From Cytospora piceicola (Eukaryota > Ascomycota > Sordariomycetes > Diaporthales > Cytosporaceae), in assembly GCA_023375675.1 (NCBI GenBank), contig JALQBC010000023.1:310001-374000 (forward strand): DNA of 64,000 nucleotides, in the 5' to 3' direction. Positions 1-9,707 of the stretch are shown piece by piece. The notes below the pieces were generated by a model. It made no database searches, was not told the origin of the DNA, and saw only the letters and a list, made by a program, of their open reading frames with translations. Positions within the stretch are counted from its first letter, which is position 1; every line of letters starts with the position of its first letter. A program made the translations under genes and the position numbers.

Positions 1-30
1 GACCGACTGCTGACACGACCGAATCACCAG

Positions 31-1221
31 ATAATGGACCTCGAGTCGCGAACTTCTGCTCTACAATCCGAAGTCGACAATGCAACACCAACCTCAATCT
101 CTAGCCGAAACCAAGACCCGACCAGCTGGCTACCCAAGGCCCCGGCACGACATACCTTACAGTCCCATCGAGAGCCAATTACATGTGTTGCTTTCCACCC
201 GATATTTTCATCATTAGCGTCCGGCTCCGAAGACAACACCATCAAAATATGGGACTGGGAATTGGGGGAACTCGAAAGGACAGTGAAGGGCCACACAAGG
301 GCTGTGTTAGACGTGGACTTTGGTGGGCCAAGAGGAGGAACACTGCTGGCAAGCTGCTCAAGCGACTTGACCATCAAACTATGGGATCCTTCAGACGAGT
401 ACAAGAACATCCGAACCCTTCCTGGTCACGACCACAGCGTATCCGCCGTTCGGTTTATTCCCTCCGGCGCAGCAGGGGCTCCATCTTCCGGCAACCTCCT
501 AGCATCAGCCTCCCGAGATAAAACAATACGAATATGGGATATCACCACAGGTTACTGTGTCAAGACCATACACGGCCACGTCGACTGGGTACGCGACGTA
601 TGCCCTTCTGTTGACGGACGCTTCCTCTTGTCAGCTGGGGACGACCGGACTGCACGACTTTGGGACATATCCCTGTCCAATCCAGAAGTGAAATTGGCGT
701 TCATTGGGCACGAACACGTCGTGGAATGCGCCGCTATAGCGCCTGCGACCACATATCCATATTTGGCTGCACTCTCGGGTCTGAAGAAACCACCACCTGC
801 ATCTTCAACCGCGGAGTTCATGGCAACTGGCAGTAGGGACAAGACGATCCGTCTATGGGACGCAAGAGGAACGTGTATCAAGGTGCTGACGGGCCACGAC
901 AACTGGGTCAAGGCATTGGTTTTCCATCCCGGAGGGAAATATTTGCTCTCTGCCAGTGACGATAAGACGCTGCGATGCTGGGATCTGAGCCAGGATGGCA
1001 AATGTGTCAAGACGCTGGAAGATGTCCACAGGCACTTTGTGAGTGCCTTGAGGTGGGCGCCGGGGGTCATGAAAGGCGCAGCGGCGGTCAATGGAGATGC
1101 CGACAAGAACGGTGCGAACGGGTTATCGGCGGCCAAGAAGAGCGCAGGGGATGACATGCAGATTCGGTGTGTCATCGCGACTGGCAGCGTGGATTTGAAT
1201 GTGAGGATATTTGCGAACTAA
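31..1221 (+). CDS. PAC1: LIS1/PAC1 nuclear distribution protein, 3' exon (5' part outside window)
   Basis: This is the WD40 part of the dynein regulator LIS1 (PAC1, NudF), which acts with dynein/dynactin and NudE at microtubule plus ends in nuclear migration. About 395 residues are present. Seven WD repeats can be read, with recurring GH...WD spacing such as [31 protein letters not shown] and LRCWD, and the end is the family-typical VRIFAN. Bases 1-30 look like the tail of an intron: a CTGAC branch site at about 9-13 and a CAG acceptor at 28-30. The exon therefore probably starts at 31 with Ile-Met-Asp-Leu-Glu, inside the coiled coil, and not at the ATG at 34. The N-terminal LisH domain, about 60 residues, lies left of the window. 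The 36-residue insertion between the last two blades, rich in Ala, Asn and Gly, is usual in fungal copies. Confidence 0.97.
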   Translation: MMDLESRTSALQSEVDNATPTSISSRNQDPTSWLPKAPARHTLQSHREPITCVAFHPIFSSLASGSEDNTIKIWDWELGELERTVKGHTRAVLDVDFGGPRGGTLLASCSSDLTIKLWDPSDEYKNIRTLPGHDHSVSAVRFIPSGAAGAPSSGNLLASASRDKTIRIWDITTGYCVKTIHGHVDWVRDVCPSVDGRFLLSAGDDRTARLWDISLSNPEVKLAFIGHEHVVECAAIAPATTYPYLAALSGLKKPPPASSTAEFMATGSRDKTIRLWDARGTCIKVLTGHDNWVKALVFHPGGKYLLSASDDKTLRCWDLSQDGKCVKTLEDVHRHFVSALRWAPGVMKGAAAVNGDADKNGANGLSAAKKSAGDDMQIRCVIATGSVDLNVRIFAN

Positions 1222-1923
1222 AAAGGTCGCAAATTAGGCCTATTCAGCACGGCGTTGACGGCGGGATCATTTGCTGCGAATCCACTGGTGTTTGGTTTAG
1301 GATGTTTCTTGAAGGCGTATATACCTTACACGGCGTTCGCTTCACGGAGCTACTCAGCAATGCACGGGAACTGGGGGAGGACAAGTTCAATACGTGCACG
1401 AGTTATATGCTGGGCATATCTTGAGGACAGGTTATTACCGCCCCTCTCTGGCATCAGGTCGATGGCTGATGAAGATCTTGCAGGGGAGCTTTGACGCGCG
1501 AGATGCATCAGATAGATACCCAAGAAGAAAGACGTTCGAAGGACCACCCAGTTTTGCTCAAGTTGCCTTGTGATAACAAGGCAGCTTTCAATCCATTTGC
1601 CAAAGCTAAACCTCACCCACTTAACCCGAAGACCAGTGCAAGCTTGGGTGGGACGCCACAGTGGAACACATTCAGTGTAAGCCCCGGGGGTTGCACGGAA
1701 CTTATCGGTGATAGCGCGTTACTCCAAGATGACGGAGATCCACAGCACGCAATCGTTCTCGCCGGCCGACACGGCTCCGAATGAGCTTCGTCGACAGTGA
1801 GGGGCCGGTATATATCAACATCAGAGCCTCCCAGATCTCACTTCATGCTCACTGGAGAGTAATCTATCACCCTACCAAGCGCCTTTGAAAATCATCAAGC
1901 ACAACACCAAGAAACCACCCACA
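1222..1923. other. Intergenic, PAC1 3' end to aldo-keto reductase
   Basis: This stretch holds the PAC1 3' flank and the promoter of the reductase. ORFs here are short and lack splice support. A TATA-like run (see its own entry) lies about 110 bp before the reductase start. I see nothing else. Confidence 0.6.
1807..1816 (+). promoter_or_regulatory. TATA-like element upstream of aldo-keto reductase
   Basis: The sequence GGTATATATC lies about 110 bp upstream of the ATG at 1924. The distance suits a core promoter with a short leader. The call rests only on sequence and position. Confidence 0.35.
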
Positions 1924-2995
1924 ATGGCCAGCTCTCAACCAAAGACCGCCCTGAAGATCATCTTCGGCACCATGACGCTAGGCAAGAAAGGTAAGCAATC
2001 TCTCCACCGTTCTTTCACATGCCAATCACCTCTCTTACATCCCTACAGGCGCCGAACAAGCCCGAGTCCATGATCTCAAAGACTGTGCCGAAATACTAGA
2101 CGTCTTCCAGAAACACGGCCACAACGAACTCGACACGGCGCGTATATACGGCGGCGGCTCTTCCGAGAAGTACCTTGGCCTCCTAAAATGGCAAGATAGA
2201 GGCCTCATCATGGACACGAAGCTCTCCCCGCGGGCCGCCATCCAGCCCGGCGCGAAGACGTACACGCACAAGAAAGAAGACCTCCAACCGGCCCTCCAGG
2301 ACAGCCTGGATGCCCTGCAGGCCGACAAGGTCGACATGTGGTATCTCCATGCGCCAGACCATGACACGCCGTACGCCGAGACGCTCGAGGCCGTCAACGA
2401 GCTGCACAAGGCGGGCTACTTCGCGCGGTTCGGCATCAGCAACTACGCGGCGTGGGAGGTGGCCCAGATCTGCGAGCTGTGCGAGCGGCGCGGCTGGAAG
2501 AAGCCGGACGCGTACCAGGGCGTGTACAACGCGCTGCACCGGGCGGTGGAGCCGGAGCTGTTCCCGTGCCTGCGCCGCTACGGCGTCGCCTTCTACGAGT
2601 TCAACCCGCTGGCCGGGGGCATGCTGACGGACCGGTACCGGCGGGACACGGCGGCGCACGAGGAGGGGTCGAGGTTCGACCCCGGGCGCAAGCAGGGGGC
2701 GAACTACAGGGGGAGGTACTGGAATCAGGAGTACTTTGATGCGCTGGATGTGGTGAGGCCTGTGGCGGAGAGGCTGGGCATGACGACGGCCGAGGCGGCG
2801 CTCAGGTGGGTTAGCCATCATAGTTTGTTGAGGAGGGAGGAGGGGGACGCGGTGATTATCGGGGCGAGTAGTAAGGGGCAGTTGGAGGAGAATTTGGTCA
2901 ATCTGGAGAAGGGACCGTTGCCGGAGGAGATGGTGAGGGCGTTTGATGAGGGCTGGGCGATTGTGAAGGGGGTTTGTAAGCCGTATTATCACTGA
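1924..2995 (+). CDS. Aldo-keto reductase, AKR7 (aflatoxin B1 aldehyde reductase) type
   Basis: This is an NADPH-dependent cytosolic reductase of aldehydes, of the AKR7-like group. The model joins 1924..1990 and 2049..2995 and gives 337 aa. The 58-nt intron has a GTAAGC donor and a CTACAG acceptor and keeps the frame (Gly23). The AKR tetrad is complete: Asp51 and Tyr56 in ELDTARIYG, Lys80 in MDTKLSP and His123 in YLHAPD. Further AKR7 hallmarks are FGISNYAAWEV, the EFNPLAGGMLTDRY loop, and the C-terminal VIIGASSKGQLEENL NADPH-binding segment. The first exon reads KIIFGTMTLG, the usual first strand. The gene runs towards the gelsolin-repeat gene, 313 bp away. Coding GC rises strongly between about 2280 and 2680. 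The physiological substrate cannot be inferred. Confidence 0.92.
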
Positions 2996-3308
2996 GTGGA
3001 TGTGTTGCTGGGTTGGGATAGGACACTGAGTTTTGCAGTCAAACAATCTCAGAAATCTCACACTGCCCTTTTATTTCCCATGGTCGACAACCAGAGTGTT
3101 GCGAAACAGGGAGCATCATCGACGGGGTGGTGTGAAAAAAAGGGTGTTCACGAGGAACGTACCCAAACCTTGGGGAGGGGGAGAGGGGTAGACAAGGATC
3201 ACTGAAGAATATGCCCAGGAGGAATTGGGACACGGAACCAGGAACACACTGAGAATGGAATTTATGAAAAGAACAGGTCCCTTGAAAAGTCCCACACGTC
3301 AAATGCGA

Positions 3309-4526
3309 CTAGCCCGCAATAGCCCTCAAGAAAGCCGGGCTCTCACTACCCTGTATGACCTTCGCGATGGGCGTAAGATGCGCCTGGTCATCACTGCCCT
3401 GCAGCTGCCGCACGTACCCCTGAGCAGCCTTGAGCCAGGTCGTCTTCTCCGCCTTGCTCGCGCCAGCACCTTGCCACACCCATACCGCCCTGCCGGCATC
3501 ATCCAGGATGAAGACGTCGTTTCCGTCCAGGTCAGACTTGGAAATGCCATCCCCCTCCTTCACCTGACCGAAATTCAGCCGGCCAGACTTGTCACTGAGC
3601 CTGAACAGCTTCTTCTCCCTGCGCCCCTCGGCCGGCCTGCTCACAGGCCTTGGCCGGTGGTACTCCTCAGTCGCCGGCGCGGCATCCTTGTCTCCACCGA
3701 GCATGTCCACTATCATCCTCGACCGCGACTCCGTCTGCGACAGGACCTCGACTTCAGTGTGCTTAGCTATCGTCATATCATGCACGACCTGCGCCGCCTT
3801 GGCCTTCTCCATAGGAGAACAGTTCTTGCCCTGCCAGACAAAGATCTTGTCGCCCTTGTCCAGCACAAACACGTCCCCGACGTCCAGGGACTCCCAAGTC
3901 GGCGGCACCTCGTGCACGACGACCGAGTCGCGCTTGGACCCGGGATGCTTGAACACGCGCAGCAGCGTAAAGACCTCCTCCCTGGGCTGGTCCTCGACGT
4001 GGCGGAAGCCGGACCGCACCCCGCCCGAGCGGATCTGCATCTTGGGGAACAGCTCCATGAAGGCGTCGCTGGGGCTGGCCTGGATCTCGCGGTGCTGCGT
4101 CGCGGCGCCGTGGAGGAACTCGTCCAGCTCGACCGTCTTGTACGCCGCGACGCCCGCCTCGTCCTGCGACGTGTGGCTGCCCAGCCAGAAGAAGACGTCG
4201 TGGCCAAGCTTCGGCGGCTCCTCCTCACCCCCGTCGAGGCCGCTGCTGATGGTGGTCTTGCCGATCTTGTACGAGTACAGGATGATGTAGCTGTCGCCGT
4301 CCATGAACTGGCCATACTTCTCCTTGGGCCACGGGACGACTTCGAAGTCTTCGATGCGCCAGATCAGCAGGCCCGGCGTGGCGCCTACCTGTCCATCGTT
4401 CCAGGCCGGCTCAGATGCGGCGCTGTTGTATTTTACCTTGTGGTCGATGTCGCTGCCGATGAGCTCCACGTTGCTGTCTTTGATGTCGTACTCTTCAGGG
4501 TGAACAAGACCGTCGTTGGGCGCCAT
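3309..4526 (-). CDS. Gelsolin-repeat (severin/fragmin-like) actin-binding protein
   Basis: This is a 405-aa intronless protein with three gelsolin-like repeats. Repeat 1 lies around residues 50-140 (LLIWRIEDFEVV, then DGDSYIILYSY and HDVFFWLG). Repeat 2 lies around 185-265 (LLRVF, then LDVGDVFVLDKGDKIFVWQG). Repeat 3 lies around 305-390 (LFRLSD, then LDGNDVFILDDAGRAVWVWQG). Three repeats match severin/fragmin and fungal 'actin-binding protein Fragmin' entries, which sever or cap actin filaments in a calcium-dependent way; that function is inferred from the family. Acidic residues of the type I/II calcium sites (GDSY, GDVF, GNDVF) are present. The start is the only Met before repeat 1, and the residues ahead of it are hydrophilic. 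The gene converges on the aldo-keto reductase. Confidence 0.93.
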   Translation of the reverse strand: MAPNDGLVHPEEYDIKDSNVELIGSDIDHKVKYNSAASEPAWNDGQVGATPGLLIWRIEDFEVVPWPKEKYGQFMDGDSYIILYSYKIGKTTISSGLDGGEEEPPKLGHDVFFWLGSHTSQDEAGVAAYKTVELDEFLHGAATQHREIQASPSDAFMELFPKMQIRSGGVRSGFRHVEDQPREEVFTLLRVFKHPGSKRDSVVVHEVPPTWESLDVGDVFVLDKGDKIFVWQGKNCSPMEKAKAAQVVHDMTIAKHTEVEVLSQTESRSRMIVDMLGGDKDAAPATEEYHRPRPVSRPAEGRREKKLFRLSDKSGRLNFGQVKEGDGISKSDLDGNDVFILDDAGRAVWVWQGAGASKAEKTTWLKAAQGYVRQLQGSDDQAHLTPIAKVIQGSESPAFLRAIAG

Positions 4527-6059
4527 TTTGAGTGTGAGGGTGGTGGTATGCTGTGTAAAGAAGAGACGTAACGATTGAATGAGGGTGAGGAAACGAAGTA
4601 AGATGAACTTGCTGAAACGATGTCTCGTGGAAAGGTTGTCTACAAACGGAATATATGGACGTCATGTTTCAGGGGTTTCAGGGTCCTCCTGTGGGTACTG
4701 TCCTCAGGGAATAATATTATTGATCTGCATGGTTCATTGGACATGCTCGTAAGGGGTATGGAGTAAGGGTTAGGGTTATATGGCGACCAACCCGATAAGA
4801 ACAATATATGTGGATCGCAGCACGGAAGTTGTAAGGGTTTCTCGAGAAGAAGGTACAAATAACAACAACCTCACAAGACCAGTTCGCTTTCAGCCTTTGT
4901 TGATGCAGTTCAACATAGTGAAAAACGCAAAAAGAAAACAAGAGAGATGAGTTGAGGCAACAGTATTTACAAGGGAAGATCAAGTCGACTCAAAGAACCT
5001 CAGACACCTATCCCTCGCCGCAAATCCAGAGACAAGTCACTTCCTCTCCTGAAAAAAAATCCCCGCCCTATCGACACGTCTTCGTACCCTGACAAAAATC
5101 AGCCTCCAATACTGGTCCCTGCCCCCCTAACGCCGAATGTCGCAAAAGGTGGTGACGTCGCAGGGCCAGACGGTCTAGTACGGAGGGACGAACCGGTACA
5201 GTCACTCACTCGACGGCGACTAGTCCGGGACGGTCTCGATCCTACGGAAGCTGAGCCAGCGCCTCTATATGAAGGCCTTGAGTATCTTGACCGCAAGGGC
5301 TGTGTGCCGTGGGTTCGAGGCGCTTATACTTGAGCGGAATAAAAATTAAAGCTTACAAAACTAATTTGGTTAAGCCTTTGTTGATGCAGCGGGATATAAG
5401 GAGATTCGGATGATAGCAGTCCTACTAGTATCCTTTCTTATACATTGGAAAGAGTTATCATATAGCTTGTATATATATTTGTGATGCCTTGTAGTATATC
5501 ATCGAACTGAGGTTGGACTGAATTATGGAAGGAGACCTAGTCGCAAACATCGGCTTCAGGTCTCGCTGCGTCTTCATCATGGAGGACTTTCGAACAAGCG
5601 ATATAGTTTCATCATGTCCAATGCCAAAGGCAACAAGACAGAAGGAAAGAAGGGGTGGGGGGAAGGCGCAGCATCAAGGACTTATTCACAGTAATATCCA
5701 CAGATAGCACTAAGAATAGTTTCAGCTATCGATCTCAGGAGACCAGGTGTCGGACATGCCAAGTTAAACCTTCGTCCACCTGTATCTGATACGCTGATCA
5801 GAGAACGACCATGTGTTTTCCAATGGTCTTCTTCGAATCCTAATGTGACTACCTACCTAGGTAGATCTGCAATAATGAAGACCGTTTGGCTACTGTATTA
5901 TATACTCCCGGAACCCTAACCAGTTATATAGTCACGTTAGCTTTGCGGCCAGTCTTGCTTTCAATGATATATTCACTAAAGCACATCTTTCTCACTTGCA
6001 AGGTTGTGACTGTTCAACACCAAAACCTACCAAGCCATACGAAACCATATCAAACCACC
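4527..6059. other. Intergenic with short repeats
   Basis: No supported gene. It contains a two-unit telomere-like motif at 4764-4778, a 17-bp exact direct repeat (AGCCTTTGTTGATGCAG at 4892-4908 and 5373-5389) and a CCTAGGTA-type palindrome at 5851-5865. The ORFs at 5099-5296 and 5525-5707 are short and of odd composition, with no splice or start support. Confidence 0.5.
4892..5389. repeat. 17-bp direct repeat pair, 481 bp apart
   Basis: AGCCTTTGTTGATGCAG occurs at 4892-4908 and at 5373-5389 in the same direction. The flanks share little else (both have pyrimidine-rich DNA before the unit). This may be what is left of an insertion or of a small duplicated element. No ORF or inverted repeat links the two copies. 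Confidence 0.5.
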
Positions 6060-6936
6060 ATGGCTATGACCAGACCTCTTTTCCAGGGCTTGACGCGGCG
6101 ACAACTGCCTCTAGCCCGGCCGCATACATTCAATGGTATTGGGCTCACACGACTACCTCTGGCCCTGCCGCATACATTGACTGGTGTCGGGCTTGCACAA
6201 CCGTTTCATACGACAGCAGTCAAATTCATACCCCACTACAAATTCACACCCTGGCCGTGAGGGCACTGGAAAGACAAGCAACCCACTATACCGTTCCCTG
6301 AAGGCGTCGGTGCTAAGGTCATCTACACGGATTATCTCCCCTGTACTCTTTTCCATTACAATGAACAAGGACCAATACAAGCCTACTGCGATGGCAGATA
6401 CGCACTTTCTACATGGGTCGGCGAAGGTGACGACGAGTGGGACTTTGTTCAACCCGGGTTTTGCGCAGTTGTCAACGATGATGGACTCGTTCATCGGCTT
6501 ACGATCCAAATGTGGGCAGAGAATTCTAGAAAATGGATCACAGAAGTACGATATTACGAGGAAATGGCCGATGAGCTCAAGGAGGAGCATGGTCAAGATG
6601 TGCCAGAGACGTGCACATTCAAACTTCCTAACGGTACATACCTCATGTGCAAAGTATCCCCGTGCCGATAAGGCTGGGGCTTTAGGCAGGAAAATGGGCT
6701 AATGCAACTATCCCGACGGCTGGGTCTGGTTTCGGTTTATAGGAACGCCAATACCTCCCCATTTCATTCTCGTCCACGAGAAGACGGACGACAAATTTGT
6801 GGAGGGGTTTTATCTTGAGTTACAGGAGCCTATGTCGTTTTCAGGTATGACCCTCCACTTGTCGGTGGAATTTCAGAGCCTGAAACACACTGCTAACTTG
6901 ATACTTCTAGACCTGAACAAGGATCAATTGATTTGA
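6060..6936 (+). pseudogene. Broken gene, weak similarity to fungal Tse2-like ADP-ribosyltransferase-fold toxins
   Basis: One reading frame with coding character starts at an ATG at 6060 in good context. It is stopped by TGA at 6258-6260, continues in the same frame, and is stopped again by TAA at 6669-6671. A further coding-like block (about 6703-6844) lies in another frame. It ends at a good donor (GTATGA at 6845), and a 66-nt intron with a GCTAAC branch and CTAG acceptor leads to a short last exon that stops at 6934-6936. The last block, with its 'Pro-Pro ... hydrophobic-His-Glu ... Asp-Leu-Asn' layout, recalls the C-terminal part of fungal Tse2-type proteins. That link is my impression from memory and is weak. 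The N-terminus has two copies of a 16-17-codon unit (6099-6197). It could instead be a live gene with introns I did not resolve. No intact product is claimed. Confidence 0.35.
6099..6197 (+). repeat. Tandem duplication of a 48-51 bp unit
   Basis: Two head-to-tail copies, 51 and 48 bp, share most bases, including CCGCATACATT. They differ by one codon in length, so the frame is kept. They lie in the N-terminal part of the broken frame that starts at 6060. Confidence 0.7.
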
Positions 6937-8207
6937 ACTACTTCTTCACTACGTGTGATACTCCACCGGGACCCGAGCCGGATTGGGACAAGATTTGAGC
7001 GGCGCAGATCGCCGCACCATGTCAGGCTCACCGGCCTCCAAATCACAGGCGCTCCAGCGCAATACCCTGAAAACGACATAATGCAAGGTTTATAGGGTGA
7101 GGGCTCCAGTACTGCACATGTGTGGAAGAAGAATGGTTGACGAGCCAACCTAACAGGACCCTGTTAGGTTGTCTACTTCCGTGTTGTCGTGGGACTCAGT
7201 GAGCACTGTTCAAGGACCTCTCACCTCACCTTTCTTCTTCTTTTTTCTCTTCTTTCCTCAAATTCTAGTTTGCTATTCTGAATAAGTGCCTAGGCTGAGG
7301 TGGCTGGTTCATGGCACTTTGGCCACAATGTTCAATACGTTACTTTGTGGTACTACCTGAACGACCTAATTCTATAAAGCCTTTGTGAATTGCTGTCACC
7401 TGGGCACCTGAGTTTTCTTTCCACCTTGTGACTAGTGAACTCTACGACTCTTGCCCTAGCGGCTGTGGCCGCTTTACACCACGTCGCAGATGCGTGGGTC
7501 AAGGTCAATTGGTAATCGAGCTCGTCCAGGAGATGGTGGTCTCGACATAATACCCGTCGACATCCACCAAGATGGATCATCAGCACACTCGGGGATTATT
7601 AGGAAGATATGTCTGTGTGGAGAGAAGGCTCAGGTTGGACAACAAACCTAAAGCCCTGACAGATTTTTTGATCAAGTTCTGGCATGGCACATAATGCCTA
7701 CCGAGGTGAGTTGATGACTGAGATGGTGCCGTTGGTGCCCGTACACTTTACTTAAAAAGATTACCCCAATATCTAGATAGCAGCGAGGCCCTCATGCCTC
7801 CTGCTCTGCCCAGTAGAGACCGGTATTATCGGGTTGATACCTAGTGGCCAGGACCCGCGTGGCCATGGGTTTGCTTGCTTGCTCACCCCACAGGTACTGG
7901 ACACGCTCTCCTTCGAGCAGACTCGGCACGACCTCTTTGCTCAGGGTTTTTCTGACGACAGCGTGCACTCGAAATGACGACGGCAGGCTACCCGCGGCAC
8001 CTGAATAGGTGAAAAGGGATTCGAACAATGCGCCTTGCCTTGTGCGCCGTCTCTTCTGATCTCTGGCTCCCTCGTCGCCAGTTTCTCCCATTGGCCTTTG
8101 TCTCGCGGTCTTTTAACCGCGTGGATCCTGACCGCCTTCTCTTGGCGTCGTCTGTCCCGTCCGCTGGTTCTGCTGAGATTTGAGGTCGACTACCTACATG
8201 GATTCAT
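6937..8207. other. Intergenic
   Basis: This lies between the broken frame and the mitochondrial unknown gene. A 99-aa minus-strand ORF (7792-8091) with a basic N-terminus sits just past the stop of the next gene and is more likely 3' UTR than a gene. The pyrimidine run at about 7229-7262 is simple sequence. I see nothing else. Confidence 0.5.
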
Positions 8208-9707
8208 TCACTTAGATCCCCACAAGTATTTCCTTTCCTTCGTACGCTTGAGCTCCTTGTCTGCGAACGACGGCCTTGTTTGTTTCGCCTTTAGTGGTGG
8301 TGGCTTTGCGTTTTTCGTCTTTTCCTTATCCTTTCTGATCTCGTGTCCTTGCCCTTGCAACAAGCAGGCCGTGAAGGCTTTCGGATCCAGAAAGTCTGGG
8401 TCATCGCCTCCCTCAGGCGGAGGGTTGCCACCGGAAATCTTGGGTTTGGCGTCCTCGTCTGCCCCGTCTCGCAGCCTATCTAGCTGCAAGCTGTTGACTT
8501 TTTCGTCCACATCGAAGTTTGAGCCTTCCTTTACTGGCAACCAGTGACTTGTATACTGGGCAATAAGTTTCCCATCTATACCGCCTTTCAGGATGAACAG
8601 CAGATACTTCTGCCGGAAAGCCAATACCACCGGTATGTCATGCCCTAGGGGGATCATGTCTCTGAGTAGTGGCAGGAAACGTCGGGGATTTTGACTGTCA
8701 GCCTTCCTGTACTCTTTTTCTTCTGGCGATTGATTTGTATAGGTGTCCTGGAGCCACTGGTAGAGATTCTGCAGGATCGGTGTCAATATGTCCCAATCTG
8801 GATGTGGCTGGTTGCCGATGGCTAATTCGTTGCACGCTCTCATCGAGATGCTGTAAGATGCATTAATGGCGACCCAGATACAGGACGCAACTCGTCCAGT
8901 GTGACCTTCGACATAGCTTTCGTGGTCCTCAATGTATATCTCCACATCCTCGGGTACTATGCCATCCAGATGCGCGTGGAGTCGCTCGGGTAGAGACGGA
9001 GCCATGTTTCTAGCCCACCGTACAAACGCCGGCTCGTATATATATTTCTGTACGCGACTCCCTGCATTCTGGAGTAGCGAGACATGTGAAAATGTGTTGC
9101 CCCGATGACGCCTTGAGGTCCTGTTCATAGTCCTAGTAGACTGTTCTACGCGTGCCTTGTCCACCGTGTCAAGTGCTGTCCACTTCGCGGCTCTTTGCAA
9201 AAATGCCTTTTCAATCCACGGCCTGGTCTTGTGATGGGTAGGCGGGTGGAAGTGTAATTTCCGCGGAAAGGAAGGGGACACAGTAAGGGACATGGTCGAG
9301 GGGTCGAATTCCAGTCCCGGCGGTTCCTTGAGTTCTCGAAACTCCAGGAAATGAGTGAGACCAGGTCGCTTGACTAACCCTGAAGAATCGACCAACATTG
9401 CCGGATCCCACGTGGGCAGCTGTGGCTTCTCCTTTCGTTGCGTCGTTCCTGAACTCTGCGTTTTTCCACCTTCCGCCTTCTCCGTGAATCCTGGTCCCTC
9501 CTGTTCTACCGTTGGCTTCTCGGAAACATCTTCCAAGGTATGCTCGCTTTCAAAGATCTCAAATAGGTCCTTTATCGGCAAAGAATTGGGGGTGCTGTAC
9601 TGTCGGACAACGAATGAGGTTGTGAACGAAGGACAGCAGCTTCGAAAGAGCCATGCCGAGCGTGCGAGGCCGCACGGCACCGCGAGGCATCGGGTCATGA
9701 AGGGCAT
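8208..9707 (-). CDS. Unknown protein with mitochondrial presequence
   Basis: This single-exon frame codes for 499 aa. The first ATG is at 9707; a longer frame would need a TTG start. The first 40 residues are rich in Arg, Ser, Phe and Ala and free of acidic residues. They end in VVRQYSTPNS, which fits a matrix-processing site (Arg at -2/-3 before Ser). Residues 45-110 are acidic and low in complexity. The middle (about 150-400) has aromatic and helical segments such as FVRWARNMAPSLPERLHAHLDG and ILQNLYQWLQDTY. The tail (from about 430) is charged, with PPPEGGDDPDFLDP and a Lys-rich end. I recognise no family. The layout resembles fungus-specific mitochondrial proteins that diverge quickly, which is an inference. 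The gene is divergent from the O-methyltransferase across 1.0 kb. Confidence 0.7.
   Translation of the reverse strand: MPFMTRCLAVPCGLARSAWLFRSCCPSFTTSFVVRQYSTPNSLPIKDLFEIFESEHTLEDVSEKPTVEQEGPGFTEKAEGGKTQSSGTTQRKEKPQLPTWDPAMLVDSSGLVKRPGLTHFLEFRELKEPPGLEFDPSTMSLTVSPSFPRKLHFHPPTHHKTRPWIEKAFLQRAAKWTALDTVDKARVEQSTRTMNRTSRRHRGNTFSHVSLLQNAGSRVQKYIYEPAFVRWARNMAPSLPERLHAHLDGIVPEDVEIYIEDHESYVEGHTGRVASCIWVAINASYSISMRACNELAIGNQPHPDWDILTPILQNLYQWLQDTYTNQSPEEKEYRKADSQNPRRFLPLLRDMIPLGHDIPVVLAFRQKYLLFILKGGIDGKLIAQYTSHWLPVKEGSNFDVDEKVNSLQLDRLRDGADEDAKPKISGGNPPPEGGDDPDFLDPKAFTACLLQGQGHEIRKDKEKTKNAKPPPLKAKQTRPSFADKELKRTKERKYLWGSK

Noticed and set aside
34..34. ATG at 34 as the PAC1 start codon
   Set aside because: The frame is open upstream, a CTGAC branch and CAG acceptor precede it, and the family has about 60 more N-terminal residues (LisH).
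7792..8091. 99-aa minus-strand ORF downstream of the mitochondrial unknown gene
   Set aside because: It has an ATG but sits in the expected 3' UTR, is short, and shows no family or splice support.
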